Assembly (NCBI GenBank): GCA_025201765.1 | Contig: MU623609.1 | Location: 1 to 28,281, forward strand | DNA from: Daldinia sp. FL1419 | Taxonomy: Eukaryota > Ascomycota > Sordariomycetes > Xylariales > Hypoxylaceae | Direction: 5' to 3' | Length of the DNA stretch: 28,281 bases | In this document: positions 1-9,562 of the stretch, in pieces | Position numbering within the stretch: position 1 is the stretch's first letter | How the letters are laid out: every line of letters starts with the position of its first letter | Translations under genes and position numbers: made by a program | Notes under the pieces: generated by a model | What the model was told of the DNA's origin: nothing | Database searches by the model: none | Seen by the model: the letters and a program-made list of their open reading frames with translations, nothing else

Positions 1-352
1 TATATAATTAATATTATTTTAAAATATTTTTTATTATTTAAGGTTTTATTAATTTTATATATTAATTTATTTTTTTTATATTAATATTTTATTTAGATGG
101 GTAGTATTAATAAGAAAAGATTAATAATTAATTTAATAGTTTTATAATAATTATATAAAAATTAGGAGATTAATAATATTTGGTAGATTTATGGTATATA
201 TAATTCTGTAGATATTATAATGAAGGTATTTTTAAATAAAGTTATGTAAATATTAGTGAAAAGTAATTAGATTAATCTATAATTAGAGGGATAGGTAAAA
301 TAAGAGTTAGGTGTTAAATTTATAATATAATTATAAAAAGAAAATAGAGTAA
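1..352. other. AT-rich unassigned block with extreme G-over-C skew
   Basis: No open frame, RNA gene or match to the other repeat families of the window is visible. Between 61 and 360 I count 45 G but only 2 C on the plus strand, so C has been almost eliminated while G remains. This is what one-strand C-to-T mutation by RIP would leave. The original sequence cannot be identified. The block ends where the left inverted repeat of the family D element begins. Confidence 0.5.
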
Positions 353-585
353 ATGGTGGTTATATAATTTATATCTCTGGTTTGGCATATGATCTTTAAG
401 AAATATTTATGTATTTATTGTTATATAAGGATAGGTTTTTTACTTATTTCTTTTAAATAATTTTTTTTTTAGATAATTTTAATATATTAGTCTTATTCCT
501 ATTGTTATTTGCTTTATTGTTATCTTGCTTTTATCTTATGTATGTACCTACCAATATAATTAATATAATAGTATTATAATTAAGG
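353..585 (+). repeat. Left terminal inverted repeat of family D copy 1
   Basis: It starts GGTGGTTATATA and carries GGCATATG, ATTTATGTATTTATTGTTAT and AAGGATAGGTTTTTTAC. These match the minus strand of 1565-1813 in the same order with scattered C/T and G/A differences and small gaps. Confidence 0.65.
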
Positions 586-1564
586 GGGAAAGAGATTATA
601 AAATAGGTTTTATTTGGGTTATTAATATAATATTAGAAATAAAAAAAAGATTAAGTAATAATGATTATAAAATAAAAAATATATATTATATAAAATAAGG
701 TAGATTAAAAAAAGTAATATTTGATTATTTTATTTATATAATTAAATATATAAGTATTTATGGATTAAAAATTATTAGTTATTATTATTATATTAATATT
801 ATTATTTAAATAATAATTTTTATATTAGAACATATTAATTTTTTTTAATATTAATTATAAAAATTTTTTATATTAATATATTAGGTTATTTTTATTTTAT
901 AATTTATAATTTATTTAAATTTTATATTAATAATATATTTATAGATATAAAATTAATAAATATTTTTATATAATTAATATTTAATTTTTTTAAATAAATA
1001 TTCTTTTATATTAATATTATTTATAATATTATTTACACTTTTTATGGTATATTATTAAAATTATTTATTATAAATCTTTTAAAATATTTTTTATATTTTA
1101 TTAATATTTTACCAAATATATATATATATATAAATAATTTAAATTTATAATCTTTAAATTTATTAAAACCATTAATATCCAAATTGTTTTTTATTTAGGG
1201 ATCATTAATTAAATATTAAGGTTTATTAATTTTATAATTTTTAAATTATATTAATTAAAATATATTAAAAGTTAAATAAATAAATATTTTATTAATTTAT
1301 AAAAAATATCCATTTTTTTATTTAAATAAAATTAATGATATTAATTATAATTTAAGTTTATATTTATATTAAATTCTAAAGTTAAAATATTTCAAAAATT
1401 AAAAATAAAAATGAAAATAATAATAAAAAAGGGAATGTAAAAAAATATATATCTTAAAAATTAAATAATATTAAATAATAATTATTTATTATAAAATTAA
1501 TTTGGAAATATAATATTAATATTATTTATTTTATTATAATAATAATTTCTAAATTATTATGATA

Positions 1565-1813
1565 ATAAGTTTTCTAACCTTATTAATTTATATTATTAAT
1601 TAATATTAGTAGATATATATATATAATAAAAATAAAATAATAATAAAATAATAATAATAAGGGTAAGATTAGTATATTAAAATTATTTTTAAAAAAGAAA
1701 ATTATTTAAGAAAGAGATAGGTGAAAAACCTATCCTTATATAACACTAAATATATAGGTACTTCCTAGTTGTAGTATGCTATGATAAGGCATGTAAGTCA
1801 TATAACCATCAAT
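1565..1813 (-). repeat. Right terminal inverted repeat of family D copy 1
   Basis: Reverse complement of the 353-585 arm. It is also the best match to the start of the second family D copy at 26650-26890, sharing GATGGTTRTATGAYTTACRT, GGCATA and the later run ending in AATAAGGTTA. Confidence 0.65.
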
Positions 1814-2235
1814 TAATTAATCCTAAAAGTCAAATTGATCACAAAGCAACCAGTCCCAAAAAATTAATACAATATATATAAAGGTATATAAATTTTATAA
1901 TAAATTAATTATTTTTTTTAAAGAATTAAAATCCCCAAAGAATATAAAAAAATATCAAGAAATATATATTAAAAAATATGTACCCTTTAGGGACCCCATT
2001 TCTTTTATAACTATTACCTAAATATCACACCCCTTACTACCCAACTAATATTATTCTTATTTATTAAGCTATTATTATTTATTAAGTAGATAGATTTGCC
2101 TGAAGCAACGGTGGGTCCACCATGTGGCACGTGCGCTTGCAGCATTACCTATAAATTCCTGGAGTTCCCCACTTGTAATTAAATTTTCTTCTTCTTCTTT
2201 CTTTAATTTAATTTTTATTAATCTTATATAATGAA
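1814..2235. other. Unassigned stretch containing a G+C-normal island with promoter-like motifs
   Basis: Positions 1814-2060 are C-retaining and G-poor, consistent with mutation of the opposite strand. From about 2095 to 2185 the base composition is close to normal and CpA and TpG dinucleotides survive, so this piece has largely escaped RIP. It contains a hairpin (GGTGG/CCACC, 2110-2121), the 8-bp palindrome GCACGTGC (2127-2134), TATAAAT (2150-2156) and a TC-rich run (about 2188-2206). No open frame follows. It could be a fragment of a gene promoter or of an LTR; I see no second copy in this window. Confidence 0.4.
2127..2206 (+). promoter_or_regulatory. Possible relic core promoter: E-box, TATA box, pyrimidine tract
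   Basis: CACGTG (2128-2133) lies 16 bases upstream of TATAAAT (2150-2156), and a CTTCTTCTTCTTTC-type pyrimidine run follows about 35-50 bases downstream. The order and spacing resemble a fungal RNA polymerase II promoter. No gene follows, so any transcript would be non-coding or from a broken element. Chance is a real alternative in such AT-rich sequence. Confidence 0.25.
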
Positions 2236-2239
2236 CTAT

Positions 2240-2378
2240 TGTAGAGCAATTAGGTCATAGATATTACCTTGTAGAGACCCTATTAGCCCCCTTAGAGCTA
2301 GACCCTCCAAATCTCCACAACTTTTTTGGACATAAATAGGCTTTCAAAAATTAGTTTTCTTATCTAATCAATAAAGGC
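2240..2378 (+). repeat. Family A unit fragment, orphan copy
   Basis: This 140-bp piece aligns with a variant array unit at about 6853-6985 inside the second family A copy. Shared landmarks are TGTAGAGCAATTA, an ACCYTATTARC run, a CTCYAAATYTC run and TTTTCTTATCTAATCA. It is less mutated here, keeping TAGAGACCCTATTAGCCCC and TAGAGCTAGACCCTCC. No family A end is attached. Confidence 0.6.
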
Positions 2379-2552
2379 TCATTAAAGTTCTATAATTTAA
2401 TTTCTTTATAAAGTTTTTATATAAAAATATATAATTTCAATATCTTTTTTAAAAATATCTTTTTAAAATATATTATTATTAATAAATAATTATATAAATT
2501 TATTTCTTTATTTAATTAATTTATTATATTATTTAAGATATAATTATTTTAT
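2379..2552. other. Unassigned AT-rich spacer
   Basis: Between two family A fragments. Only A/T-rich low-complexity sequence is visible, with no open frame and no match to the other families. Confidence 0.4.
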
Positions 2553-2643
2553 CCAGGATAAAATCTGGTATATTATATTGAAACCCTTTTAATAAATTAT
2601 TATATAATATTAATAAGAAATTAATAAGAAATTAATAAAGAAT
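2553..2643 (-). repeat. Family A right-end fragment with RIP-altered hairpin
   Basis: It begins CCAGGATAAAATCTGG, the mutated form of the CCAGGACGAAGTCCGG terminal hairpin, followed by GTATATTATATTGAAACCC and an ATTAATAAGAA-type tail as in the copies at 14800, 19674 and 20679. It is cut by the simple-repeat tail of a family B copy at about 2644, which suggests B inserted into this fragment. Confidence 0.65.
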
Positions 2644-3210
2644 TAATAATTTATTTATTTATTTATTATTATCCCAATTTACCTAGAATATATTACAAGT
2701 ATCTAATCCATCTTTTAATATTTATTCCAAATAAAAACCATATTTTAAAAAAACCTACCCACTACCTATCCAATTAAACTATATTATTAAAACTTTAATT
2801 TTATCCTATATTTTTATTAAAATTTACTTTTTAATAAAAATAATTAAATTTTAATATAAATAAATTTTTATATATTATAGTATTTAAATTTTATAAAATA
2901 ATATAATAATAATTTAAATATAAAATAATAATAAAATTTAAAATAATTTTATTATTTTTTTTAATAAATAATAAAAATATTATTATATTATAAAAAAGTT
3001 ATTTTGGGGGAGGGTTAGAATATATATAATTTATATAAAATATAAATATATATAAATAATTTTACATTTTTATAAAAAGCTATTATCCATTTTTATTTTT
3101 ATAATTTTCTTTTTAATATTATAATATTATATTTATTCTTTAAAATAGTTTAAAATGATATTATTAATTTATAATTTTTTTTATATATTTTATTTATATT
3201 TTATAATATT
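2644..3210 (-). mobile_element. Family B copy 1, 3' half (interrupted at 3210/3211)
   Basis: The plus strand starts with the ATTTATTTATTTATTATT tail and then CCCAATTTACCTAGAATATA, the shared 3' end of all B copies read on the minus strand. It runs collinearly with the fuller copy at 25193-26119 up to TTTTATAATATT (3210). There a family A dimer starts, and family B resumes at 7779 with ATAATATAATATT. Joining the two flanks recreates the uninterrupted B sequence found near 25765 without gain or loss of bases. Confidence 0.7.
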
Positions 3211-5504
3211 AAAATTATTCTTATGTTTTTAATTAAATTCCTTTTTTAATTATTTTTATAATTGAGTTACCTTAATTATATAAGTTTTTTTTTATTTATT
3301 ATTATTATTGTTTTAAATTTTTTTAAATTTTTTTATTATTTTTTTAAATTTTGTTTAAAGGTGGGTTTTTATAGAGGGTTGTAATATAATTACGTAATTG
3401 AAGTTGTAAGATTTTATTAATTTCTATTAAATCAATCTTTTTAAAGTTTCCATAAGTTTTTTAGAATATAAATAAGTTTTTAGGAGTTGTTTTTTTATTT
3501 GATTAGTTTATATTTTTAAGTATAAATATATTTTCAATTATAGAATTATTAGTTTTTTATAGTAATAAGTTGGGGTAATAGGGTTAGGACAAAGTTCGTT
3601 AATCTAATCTTTTTAATTAAGGTTTCTATAGGTTTTTTGGTATGTAAATAAGTTTGTAAAAATTGTTTTCTTATTTGATTAGTTTAAGTTCTTAAATATA
3701 GAATTGTTAGTTTTCGATAGAGATTTGTACGATAAAATTGTAGGGCATATCTTGCAGGAGTTATTAGAGTTCTTGTTTAATATAAATAAATTTCCAGAAG
3801 TTGTTTTTTTGTTTGATTAGTTTAAGTTAGGATGTATCCTATTATTAGTTTTTTTATAGAGATTTGTACGATAAAATTGTAGGGTATATTTTGTAAAAGT
3901 TATTAAAGTTTCTGTTTAATATAAATAAATTTCCATAAGTTGTTTTTTTGTTTGATTAGTTTAAAAGTATTAAATTATTAGTTTTTTATAAAGTTTTGTA
4001 CGATAAAATTGTAGGGTATATCCTGTAAGAGTTATTAAAGTTTATATTTAATATAAATAAATCTTTAGAAGTTGTTTTCTTGTTTGATTAGTTTAAGTTT
4101 TTTAGTATAAAATTATTAATTTTTTTATAAAGTTTTGTACGATAAAAGTGTAGGGTTAAGGCATATTTTGTAGGAGTTATTAGAGTTTTTTAGAAGTTGT
4201 TTTCTTATTTGATTAATTTAAGTTCTTAAATATAGAATTGTTAGTTTTTTATAGAGATTTATATGATAAAATTGTAAGGTATATCTTATAGGAGCTATTA
4301 GAGCTTCTGTTTAATTAGAGTTTTTGTTTAATATAAATAAATATTTAAAAGTTGTTTTCTTGTTTAATCAGCTTAAGTTAGGATATACCCAAGCATTAGT
4401 TTTTTTATAGAGCTTTGTACAATAAAATTGCAGGGCATGTCCTGTAAGAATTCCTGTTCAATTAGAGCTTATATTCAATGTATAGGCCTTCAGAAATTAT
4501 TTACTTATTTGATTAATATAAGTTAAGATGCCCCCAATTATCAGTTTTTCTATGGAAATTTGTACGATAAAACTGTAGGTTATATCCTGCAAAAGCTCTT
4601 ATTCAATTAAAACTCTTATTTAACGTAAATAAATTTCCAAAAATTATTTTCTGTTTGATTAGTTCAAATTCTCAAGTATAAAATTATTAGTTTTCTATAA
4701 AGATTTGTACGATAAAACTACAAAAATTCCTATCCAATTCGAACTTATATTCAATATATAAACCCTTAAGTGTTAATTTTAATTTAATTAACTCAAATTC
4801 TCAAATACAAAATCATTAGTTTTTAATAAAGATTTGTACGATAAAATTGTAGGGCATATCCTGCAAAAACTCTTGTTTAATTAAAACTCATATTCAATAT
4901 ATAAACTATCAAAAATTATTTACCTATCTAATTAATTTAAGTTTTTAAATATAAAATTGTTAATTTTCTATAAGATTTTGTGTAATAAAATTACAGGCCA
5001 TATCTTACAAAAACTTTTATTCAATTAGAGCTTATATTTAACATAAATAAACCTCCAAAGATTATTTTCCTATCTAATTAACTTAAGTTTTTAAATATAA
5101 AATTGTTAATTTTTAAAACGATAGAATTTTGTACAATAGAAGTGTAAAGTTAAGGTATATCTTGCAAAAGTTATTAGAGTTCTTTAAAAATTGTTTTCCT
5201 ATCTGATTAACTTAAGTTCTTAAGGATAAAATTATTAATTTTTAAAACTAAAGAATTTCGTACGATAAAAATATAGGGTGAGGGTATATTTTGCAGGAGT
5301 TATTAGAATTTAAATTTAATATAAATAAGTTGTTTTTTATTTAATCAACTTAAATTTTTATTAATAAAAAGGATATATCTAATTATAAATATTTTTTTAA
5401 ATTTTAAATTTTTAATATGTTTTTTTACCCCTTATCAACTCTTATTAATTTTTATTAGTTTCTATTGGTTCTTATTAGTTCTTATTAATTATTATTAATT
5501 ATTT
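3211..5504 (+). mobile_element. Family A, first monomer of a tandem dimer
   Basis: The left terminus AAAATTATTC is followed by a conserved block of about 70 bp, a T-rich tract (about 3285-3360), a conserved GGTGGGTTTTTATAGAGGG block with a 12-bp palindrome AATTACGTAATT (3388-3399), then the tandem array and a TTATTAATT-type tail (about 5430-5500). The right-end hairpin is missing; the next left terminus follows directly at 5505, so this is the inner half of a head-to-tail dimer. No open frame longer than background is present. The element has no recognisable protein and is presumably mobilised in trans, if it is a transposon at all. It inserted into a family B copy. Confidence 0.65.
3727..5270 (+). 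repeat. Minisatellite array of family A, about 12 units of 120-160 bp
   Basis: The landmark GTACGATAAAA or its RIP variants recurs near 3727, 3866, 3998, 4138, 4260, 4418, 4561, 4707, 4836, 4980, 5130 and 5260, a mean spacing of about 139 bp. Each unit has, in order: GTACGATAAAATTGTAGGG, CATATCCTGCAGGAG, TTCAATATAAATAA, AGTTGTTTTCTTATTTGAT and a TATAGAATTRTTAGTTTT stretch. Unit length varies by gain or loss of 17-bp submodules (YTCCTRTTCAATTARA type). Confidence 0.75.
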
Positions 5505-5591
5505 AAAATTAATTTTATATTTTTAATTAAATTTCTTTTTTAATTATTTTATAACTAAATCACCCCAATTACATATTTTGTTTTAAGGGTT

Positions 5592-5606
5592 GGGGGGGGG
5601 GGGGGG
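5592..5606 (+). repeat. Homopolymer run of 15 G
   Basis: Fifteen consecutive G directly upstream of the conserved TTATTATAGAAGGTTGTA block of a family A left module. The equivalent place in other copies has only a short GGTGGG or GAGG run, so this looks like slippage expansion. GpG steps are poor RIP targets, which may explain survival. Confidence 0.85.
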
Positions 5607-7489
5607 TTATTATAGAAGGTTGTATTGTAATTATATAATTAAGTAATATAATTATGTAATTAAAGTTGTAAGATTTTATTAATTTTTATGGAGCTAATCC
5701 TTTTAAGGTTTCCATAGGTTTTTTAATATGTAAATAAGTTTTTAAGAATTATTTTCTTATCTAATTAGCTTATGTTCTCAAGTATAAAATCGTTAATTTT
5801 CTATAATAATAAGTTGGGGTGATAGGGTTAGGATGAAGTCCGTTAATTTAACCCTTCTATAGGCTTTTTAATACATAAATAAGTCTTTAAGAGTTGTTTT
5901 CCTGTTTGATCAACTTAAGTTCTTAAGTTTTTAAGTATAGAATTGTTAGTTTCCATAAAGCTTGTATAATAAAATTGTAGGGTTAGGGTATATCCTGCAA
6001 GAGTTATTAGAGTTCTTTAGAAGTTGTTTTCTTATTTGATTAACTTAAGTTCTTAAGTATAGAATTGTCAATTTTCTATAGAGATTTGTACGATAAAATT
6101 ACAAGGCATATCTTACAAGAACTTTTATTTAATTAAAATTTTTGTTTAATATAAATAAACTTCCAAAAATTATTTTCCTATTTAATTAACTCAAGTTAAG
6201 ATATACCCAATTATTAATTTTTCCATAAAGATTCATACAATAAATTACAGGACATATCCTGCAGAAACTATTAAAGTTTAAATTTAATATAAATAAACCC
6301 TTAGAAATTGTTTTCCAATTTGATTAGTTTAAATTCTTATATATAGAATTATTAGTTTTTCTATAAAATTTTGTACAATAAAAATGTAAGGCATGTTTTG
6401 TAAAAGCTTTTATTCAATTAGAGCTTATATTTAATGTATAAATTTTTAAATATTGATTTTTGTTTGATTAGTTTAGGTTCTTAAGTATAAAATCATTAAT
6501 TTTCCTATAGAGATTTGTACGATAAAATTATAAGAACTTTTATTTAATTAAAGTTTTTGTTTAACATAAATAAATTTTTAGAAGTTGTTTTTCTATTTAA
6601 TTAATTTAAGTTCTTAAAGATAGAATTGTTAATTTTTAAAATTATAAAATTTTATATAATAAAAGTGTAGGGTTAGGGTATATTTTACAAGAATTATTAA
6701 AATTCTTGTTTAATATATAGACTTTTAAATATTAATTTTTATTTGATTAAATTAAATTCTTAAGTATTAAATCATCAATTTTCCTATAGAAATTCGTACA
6801 ATAAAATGTAGGGTATATCCTACAGGAGCTATTAGAGTTCCTATTGAATTGGTGTAGAGCAATTAAATTATAAATACTTTTTTATAAAAACCTTATTAAC
6901 TTCTTTAAAATCAAACCCTCTAAATTTCTATAGATCTTTTAGATATAAATAAACCCTCAAGAATTATTTTTTTTGTTTGATTAGTTTAAGCTTTTAAGTA
7001 TAAAATTATTAATTTTTCCATAAAAATTTATATAATGAAGTGCAGGGCATATCCTGCAAAAGCAATTAGAATTTTTATTTAATTATAGTTTTTATTTAAA
7101 TAAATATATTTTTAAAAATTATTTTCCAATTTAATTAGTTTAATTTTTTAAAGATAAAATTGTTAATTTTTCTATAGAAATTTATATAATAAAAGTGTAG
7201 GGTTATGGTATATCCTATAAAAGTTCCTGTTTAATTAAAGTTTATATTTAATATAAATAAATTTCTAAAAATTATTTTCCAATTTGATCAGCTTAAGTTC
7301 TTAAGGATAAAATCATTAATTTTTAAAATTAGAGAATTTTGTACAATAAAAGTGTAGGATTAGGGTATATTTTATAAAAACTATTAAAGTTTAAATTTAA
7401 TATAAATACATTATTTCTTATTTGATTAATTTAAATTCTTATTAATAAAAAAGATGTACTTAATCATAAATTTTTAATGTGTTTTTTTA

Positions 7490-7640
7490 TCCCTTATTAA
7501 TTCTTATTAATTCTTATTAATTTTTATTAATTTTTATTAATTATTTATTAATTATTTATTAATTATTTATTAATTTTTTATTAATTTTTTATTAATTTTT
7601 TATTAATTATTTATTAATTATTTATTAATTTTATATAGTA
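7490..7640 (+). repeat. TTATTAATT-type tandem tail of family A
   Basis: A run of short imperfect repeats, first TTATTAATTC-like (10 bp) and then TTATTAATTAT/TTATTAATTTT-like (11 bp), occupies the region between the array and the first terminal hairpin. Shorter versions stand at the same place in other family A copies, for instance about 12220-12290 and, reversed, 8264-8350. Confidence 0.7.
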
Positions 7641-7778
7641 ATTTATTGGAAAGTTTTAATATAATATATTGGATTTTATCTTGAATTAATTATTTATCAA
7701 TTTTTTATTAATTTCTTATCAATTTCATATAATAATTTATTAGAAAATTTCAATATAATATACCAGACTTTATTTTAA

Positions 7779-8262
7779 ATAATATAATATTATTATATTT
7801 ATTATATTTATAATTTAATATTATTTTAAAAAATTTATTTTATTTTTATATATATATTATATTAAATAAAAGAAAATTTATATATTTATAAATATTTTAA
7901 TATCTTTTCAATTTTATTTTATTATTAATCTTCTTTAAATATTTTAAATTTTTTATTAAAAACTATTATAATATTTTAATATTATATTATATTAAAATTA
8001 CAATCTTAATATAATTACATGTTATAAGGATAATTTACTTGTTAAAAATAGGGAATTACATAAAGAATATGGTTACACCTTTCCAGCACAATTCTGGGAA
8101 TTAATTATTAAAACTTTATTACAACTTTTCTAAAATTTTCAAACCCTTAAGAAATTTATTAAGAAATTATTAATAATATTTAATAATTATTCTTATTATA
8201 TTTGGTCCTTTACTCACCAGGTCCACAACTCTCGTACGTTCCAGCAGTCCCGGGAGGAAAAT
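7779..8262 (-). mobile_element. Family B copy 1, 5' half (resumes after the family A insertion)
   Basis: It continues collinearly from 3210. This is the longest 5' extent of B seen here, ending on the plus strand in CGTACGTTCCAGCAGTCCCG and GGAGGAAAA. Positions about 8198-8262 keep normal G+C (ACTCACCAGGTCCACAACTC), so part of it has escaped RIP. Read on the minus strand the element would start TTTTCCTCCCGGGACTGCTG. A RIP-altered version of this end is at about 23095-23137. Confidence 0.65.
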
Positions 8263-8869
8263 TAATAAGAATTAATAAGAATTAATAAAAATTAATAAAA
8301 ATTAATAGAAATTGATAGAAATTGATAAAGTAATTAATAAATTAATAAAAAATAAAAAAAATATATTAAAAATTTAAAATTTAAAAGAATATTTATTATT
8401 AGGTATATCTTTTTTATTAGTAAGAATTTGAGTTAATTAAATAGGAAAACAACTTTTAAAAATTTATTTATATTAAATTTAACCTTTGATAGCTTTTGTA
8501 AAATATGCCCTAATCCTATATTCTTTTAAAAAATTAACAATTTTATATTTGAGAACTTAAGTTGATCAGATAAGAAAATAATTTCTGAAAATATATTTAT
8601 ATTAAATAAGAACTTTAGTAGCTCTTATAAAATATGCCTTAACCCTACATTTTTATCGTACAAAATTCTATAATTTTAAAAATTAATAATTTTATCTTTA
8701 AGAACTTAAATTGATCAGATAAGAAAACAACTTCTGGAAGTTTATTTATGTTAAACAGGGGTCTTAATAGCTCTTATAGGATATACCCTGCATTTTATTA
8801 TACAAATCTTGATGGAAAGATTAATAATTTAATACTTAAAAATTTAATCTAATTAAATAAAAATCAAGG
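8263..8869 (-). mobile_element. Family A fragment, reverse orientation, right-tail side
   Basis: It begins with the ATTAATAAGAATTAATAAGA tail, then the conserved ATATTAAAAATTTAAAATTT block and a 'TTATTAGGTATATC' stretch, then about three array units in reverse (landmarks TTATCGTACAAAATTC at about 8655 and ATTATACAAATC at about 8797). The terminal hairpin is missing at the left, and the right is cut by the 5' end of a family B copy at 8870. Confidence 0.65.
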
Positions 8870-9562
8870 AACACCTACGGATACGCAAGCTTTCTTTTGC
8901 TTGACGCAATACATACATAAAAGCGAAGTGGGTTTTTTGAGGCAGCACTGGACCATGAACGTGACGGGTATGGTAATATTATATTGCAATATTGCAAAAT
9001 ATAAATAAAATATATAAAAAAGATTGAAACTAATTAAAAAAGGTTATAAATTAATAACATTATTTTGAACCATTTTAGAAAATAAATATAATATTATAAT
9101 ATTAAAAAGAAGGTTATAAAAATAAGAATGGGTGATGATTTTTTATAGAAATATGAAATTATTTATATATATTTATATTTTATATAAATTATATATATTT
9201 TGGCCTTTTTCTAGAATAACCTTTTTATAATATAATAATATTTTTATTATTTATTAAAAAAATAATAAAATTATTTTGGATTTTGTTATTACTTTATATT
9301 TAAATTATTATTATATTATTTCATAAAATTTAGGTATTATAATATATAAGGTATTTTTTTATATTAAAATTTAATTATTTTTATTAAAAAGTAAGTTTTA
9401 ATAAGAATATAGGATAAAATTAAACTTATAATAATATAATTTAATTAGATAGGTAGCGGGTAGGTTTTCTCCGTAACATAGTTCCTACCCAGAACAAATA
9501 TTAAAAGATGGATTGGATACCTGTAATATATTTTAGGTAAATCGGGATAGTAATAAATAAAT
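8870..9562 (+). mobile_element. Family B copy 2, 5' truncated, with the best-preserved internal region
   Basis: Collinear with the minus strand of 25193-26119. Its first 105 bases (8870-8975) have near-normal G+C and intact CpA sites and match RIP-altered bases at about 22660-22755 one for one: GAGGCAGCACTGGACC here against GAAATAATATTGGACT there. It ends with GGATACCTGTAATATATTTT, AGGTAAATCGGGATAG and the simple tail TAATAAATAAATAAAATAAA. The shared 3' end, simple-repeat tail and variable 5' end indicate target-primed reverse transcription, hence a LINE- or SINE-like element. A 45-codon frame opens at 8871 and stops at 9006, too short to name. Confidence 0.65.
8871..9008 (+). pseudogene. Short open relic inside family B, unidentified
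   Basis: Reading from 8871 gives 45 sense codons before a TAA at 9006. The translation begins TPTDTQAFFCLTQYIHKSEV and continues through GFLRQHWTMNVTGMVILYCN. The same frame in the copy near 26997-27070 is broken by TAG at a CAG site and by TAA, as RIP would cause. I do not recognise a domain. It may be a remnant of a retrotransposon reading frame or a chance open frame in a non-coding element; differences between copies are RIP-type at all codon positions and give no evidence of selection. Confidence 0.2.

Larger units (their letters stand above)
353..1813 (-). mobile_element. Family D element, copy 1: about 1.46 kb with long terminal inverted repeats
   Basis: The left arm (about 353-585) and right arm (about 1565-1813) are imperfect reverse complements. 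Both contain the run GTTATATAAGGATAGGTTTT (plus strand about 420-439, minus strand about 1744-1725), followed by matching T-rich, then ATTAGTCTTA-like, then microsatellite-like sequence. Long inverted repeats with no surviving open frame suggest a non-autonomous DNA transposon, possibly Mutator-like, but no transposase can be seen and the superfamily is inferred only from arm length. The interior (about 600-1560) is almost pure A/T. The minus strand from 1813 down to about 1010 is collinear with a second copy at 26650-28107, which confirms a dispersed family and the outer boundary near 1813. No convincing target-site duplication is visible. Confidence 0.65.
5505..7778 (+). mobile_element. Family A, second monomer of the dimer, with duplicated right terminus
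   Basis: It starts AAAATTAATTTTATATTTTT, the left end of family A, then carries a G15 run (5592-5606), the conserved GGTTGTA...GTAATTAAAGTTGTAAGA block, an array of about 12 units (about 5700-7400) and a long TTATTAATT tail (about 7490-7640). The right end is present twice: TTGGATTTTATCTTGAAT at 7669-7686 and CCAGACTTTATTTTAAAT at 7763-7780, each preceded by the same TTTATTRGAAARTTTYAATATAATA block. Both hairpins are RIP-damaged versions of CCGGACTTCGTCCTGG. The outer end abuts family B sequence exactly at 7778/7779. Confidence 0.65.

Noticed and set aside
353..1813. Family D as an LTR retrotransposon
   Set aside because: The terminal repeats are inverted, not direct, and no primer-binding site or polypurine tract is visible.
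3727..5270. Regular repeats as a CRISPR array
   Set aside because: The units are contiguous degenerate tandem repeats of about 140 bp with no unique spacers of constant length, in what appears to be a eukaryotic genome.
5978..6678. Interstitial telomere array
   Set aside because: Each site has under two TTAGGG repeats and they recur at the array period, so they are part of family A units.
8870..8910. tRNA-like or small RNA gene around the CAAGC/GCTTG hairpin
   Set aside because: No cloverleaf, no A-box/B-box pair, and the sequence is collinear with mutated family B copies.
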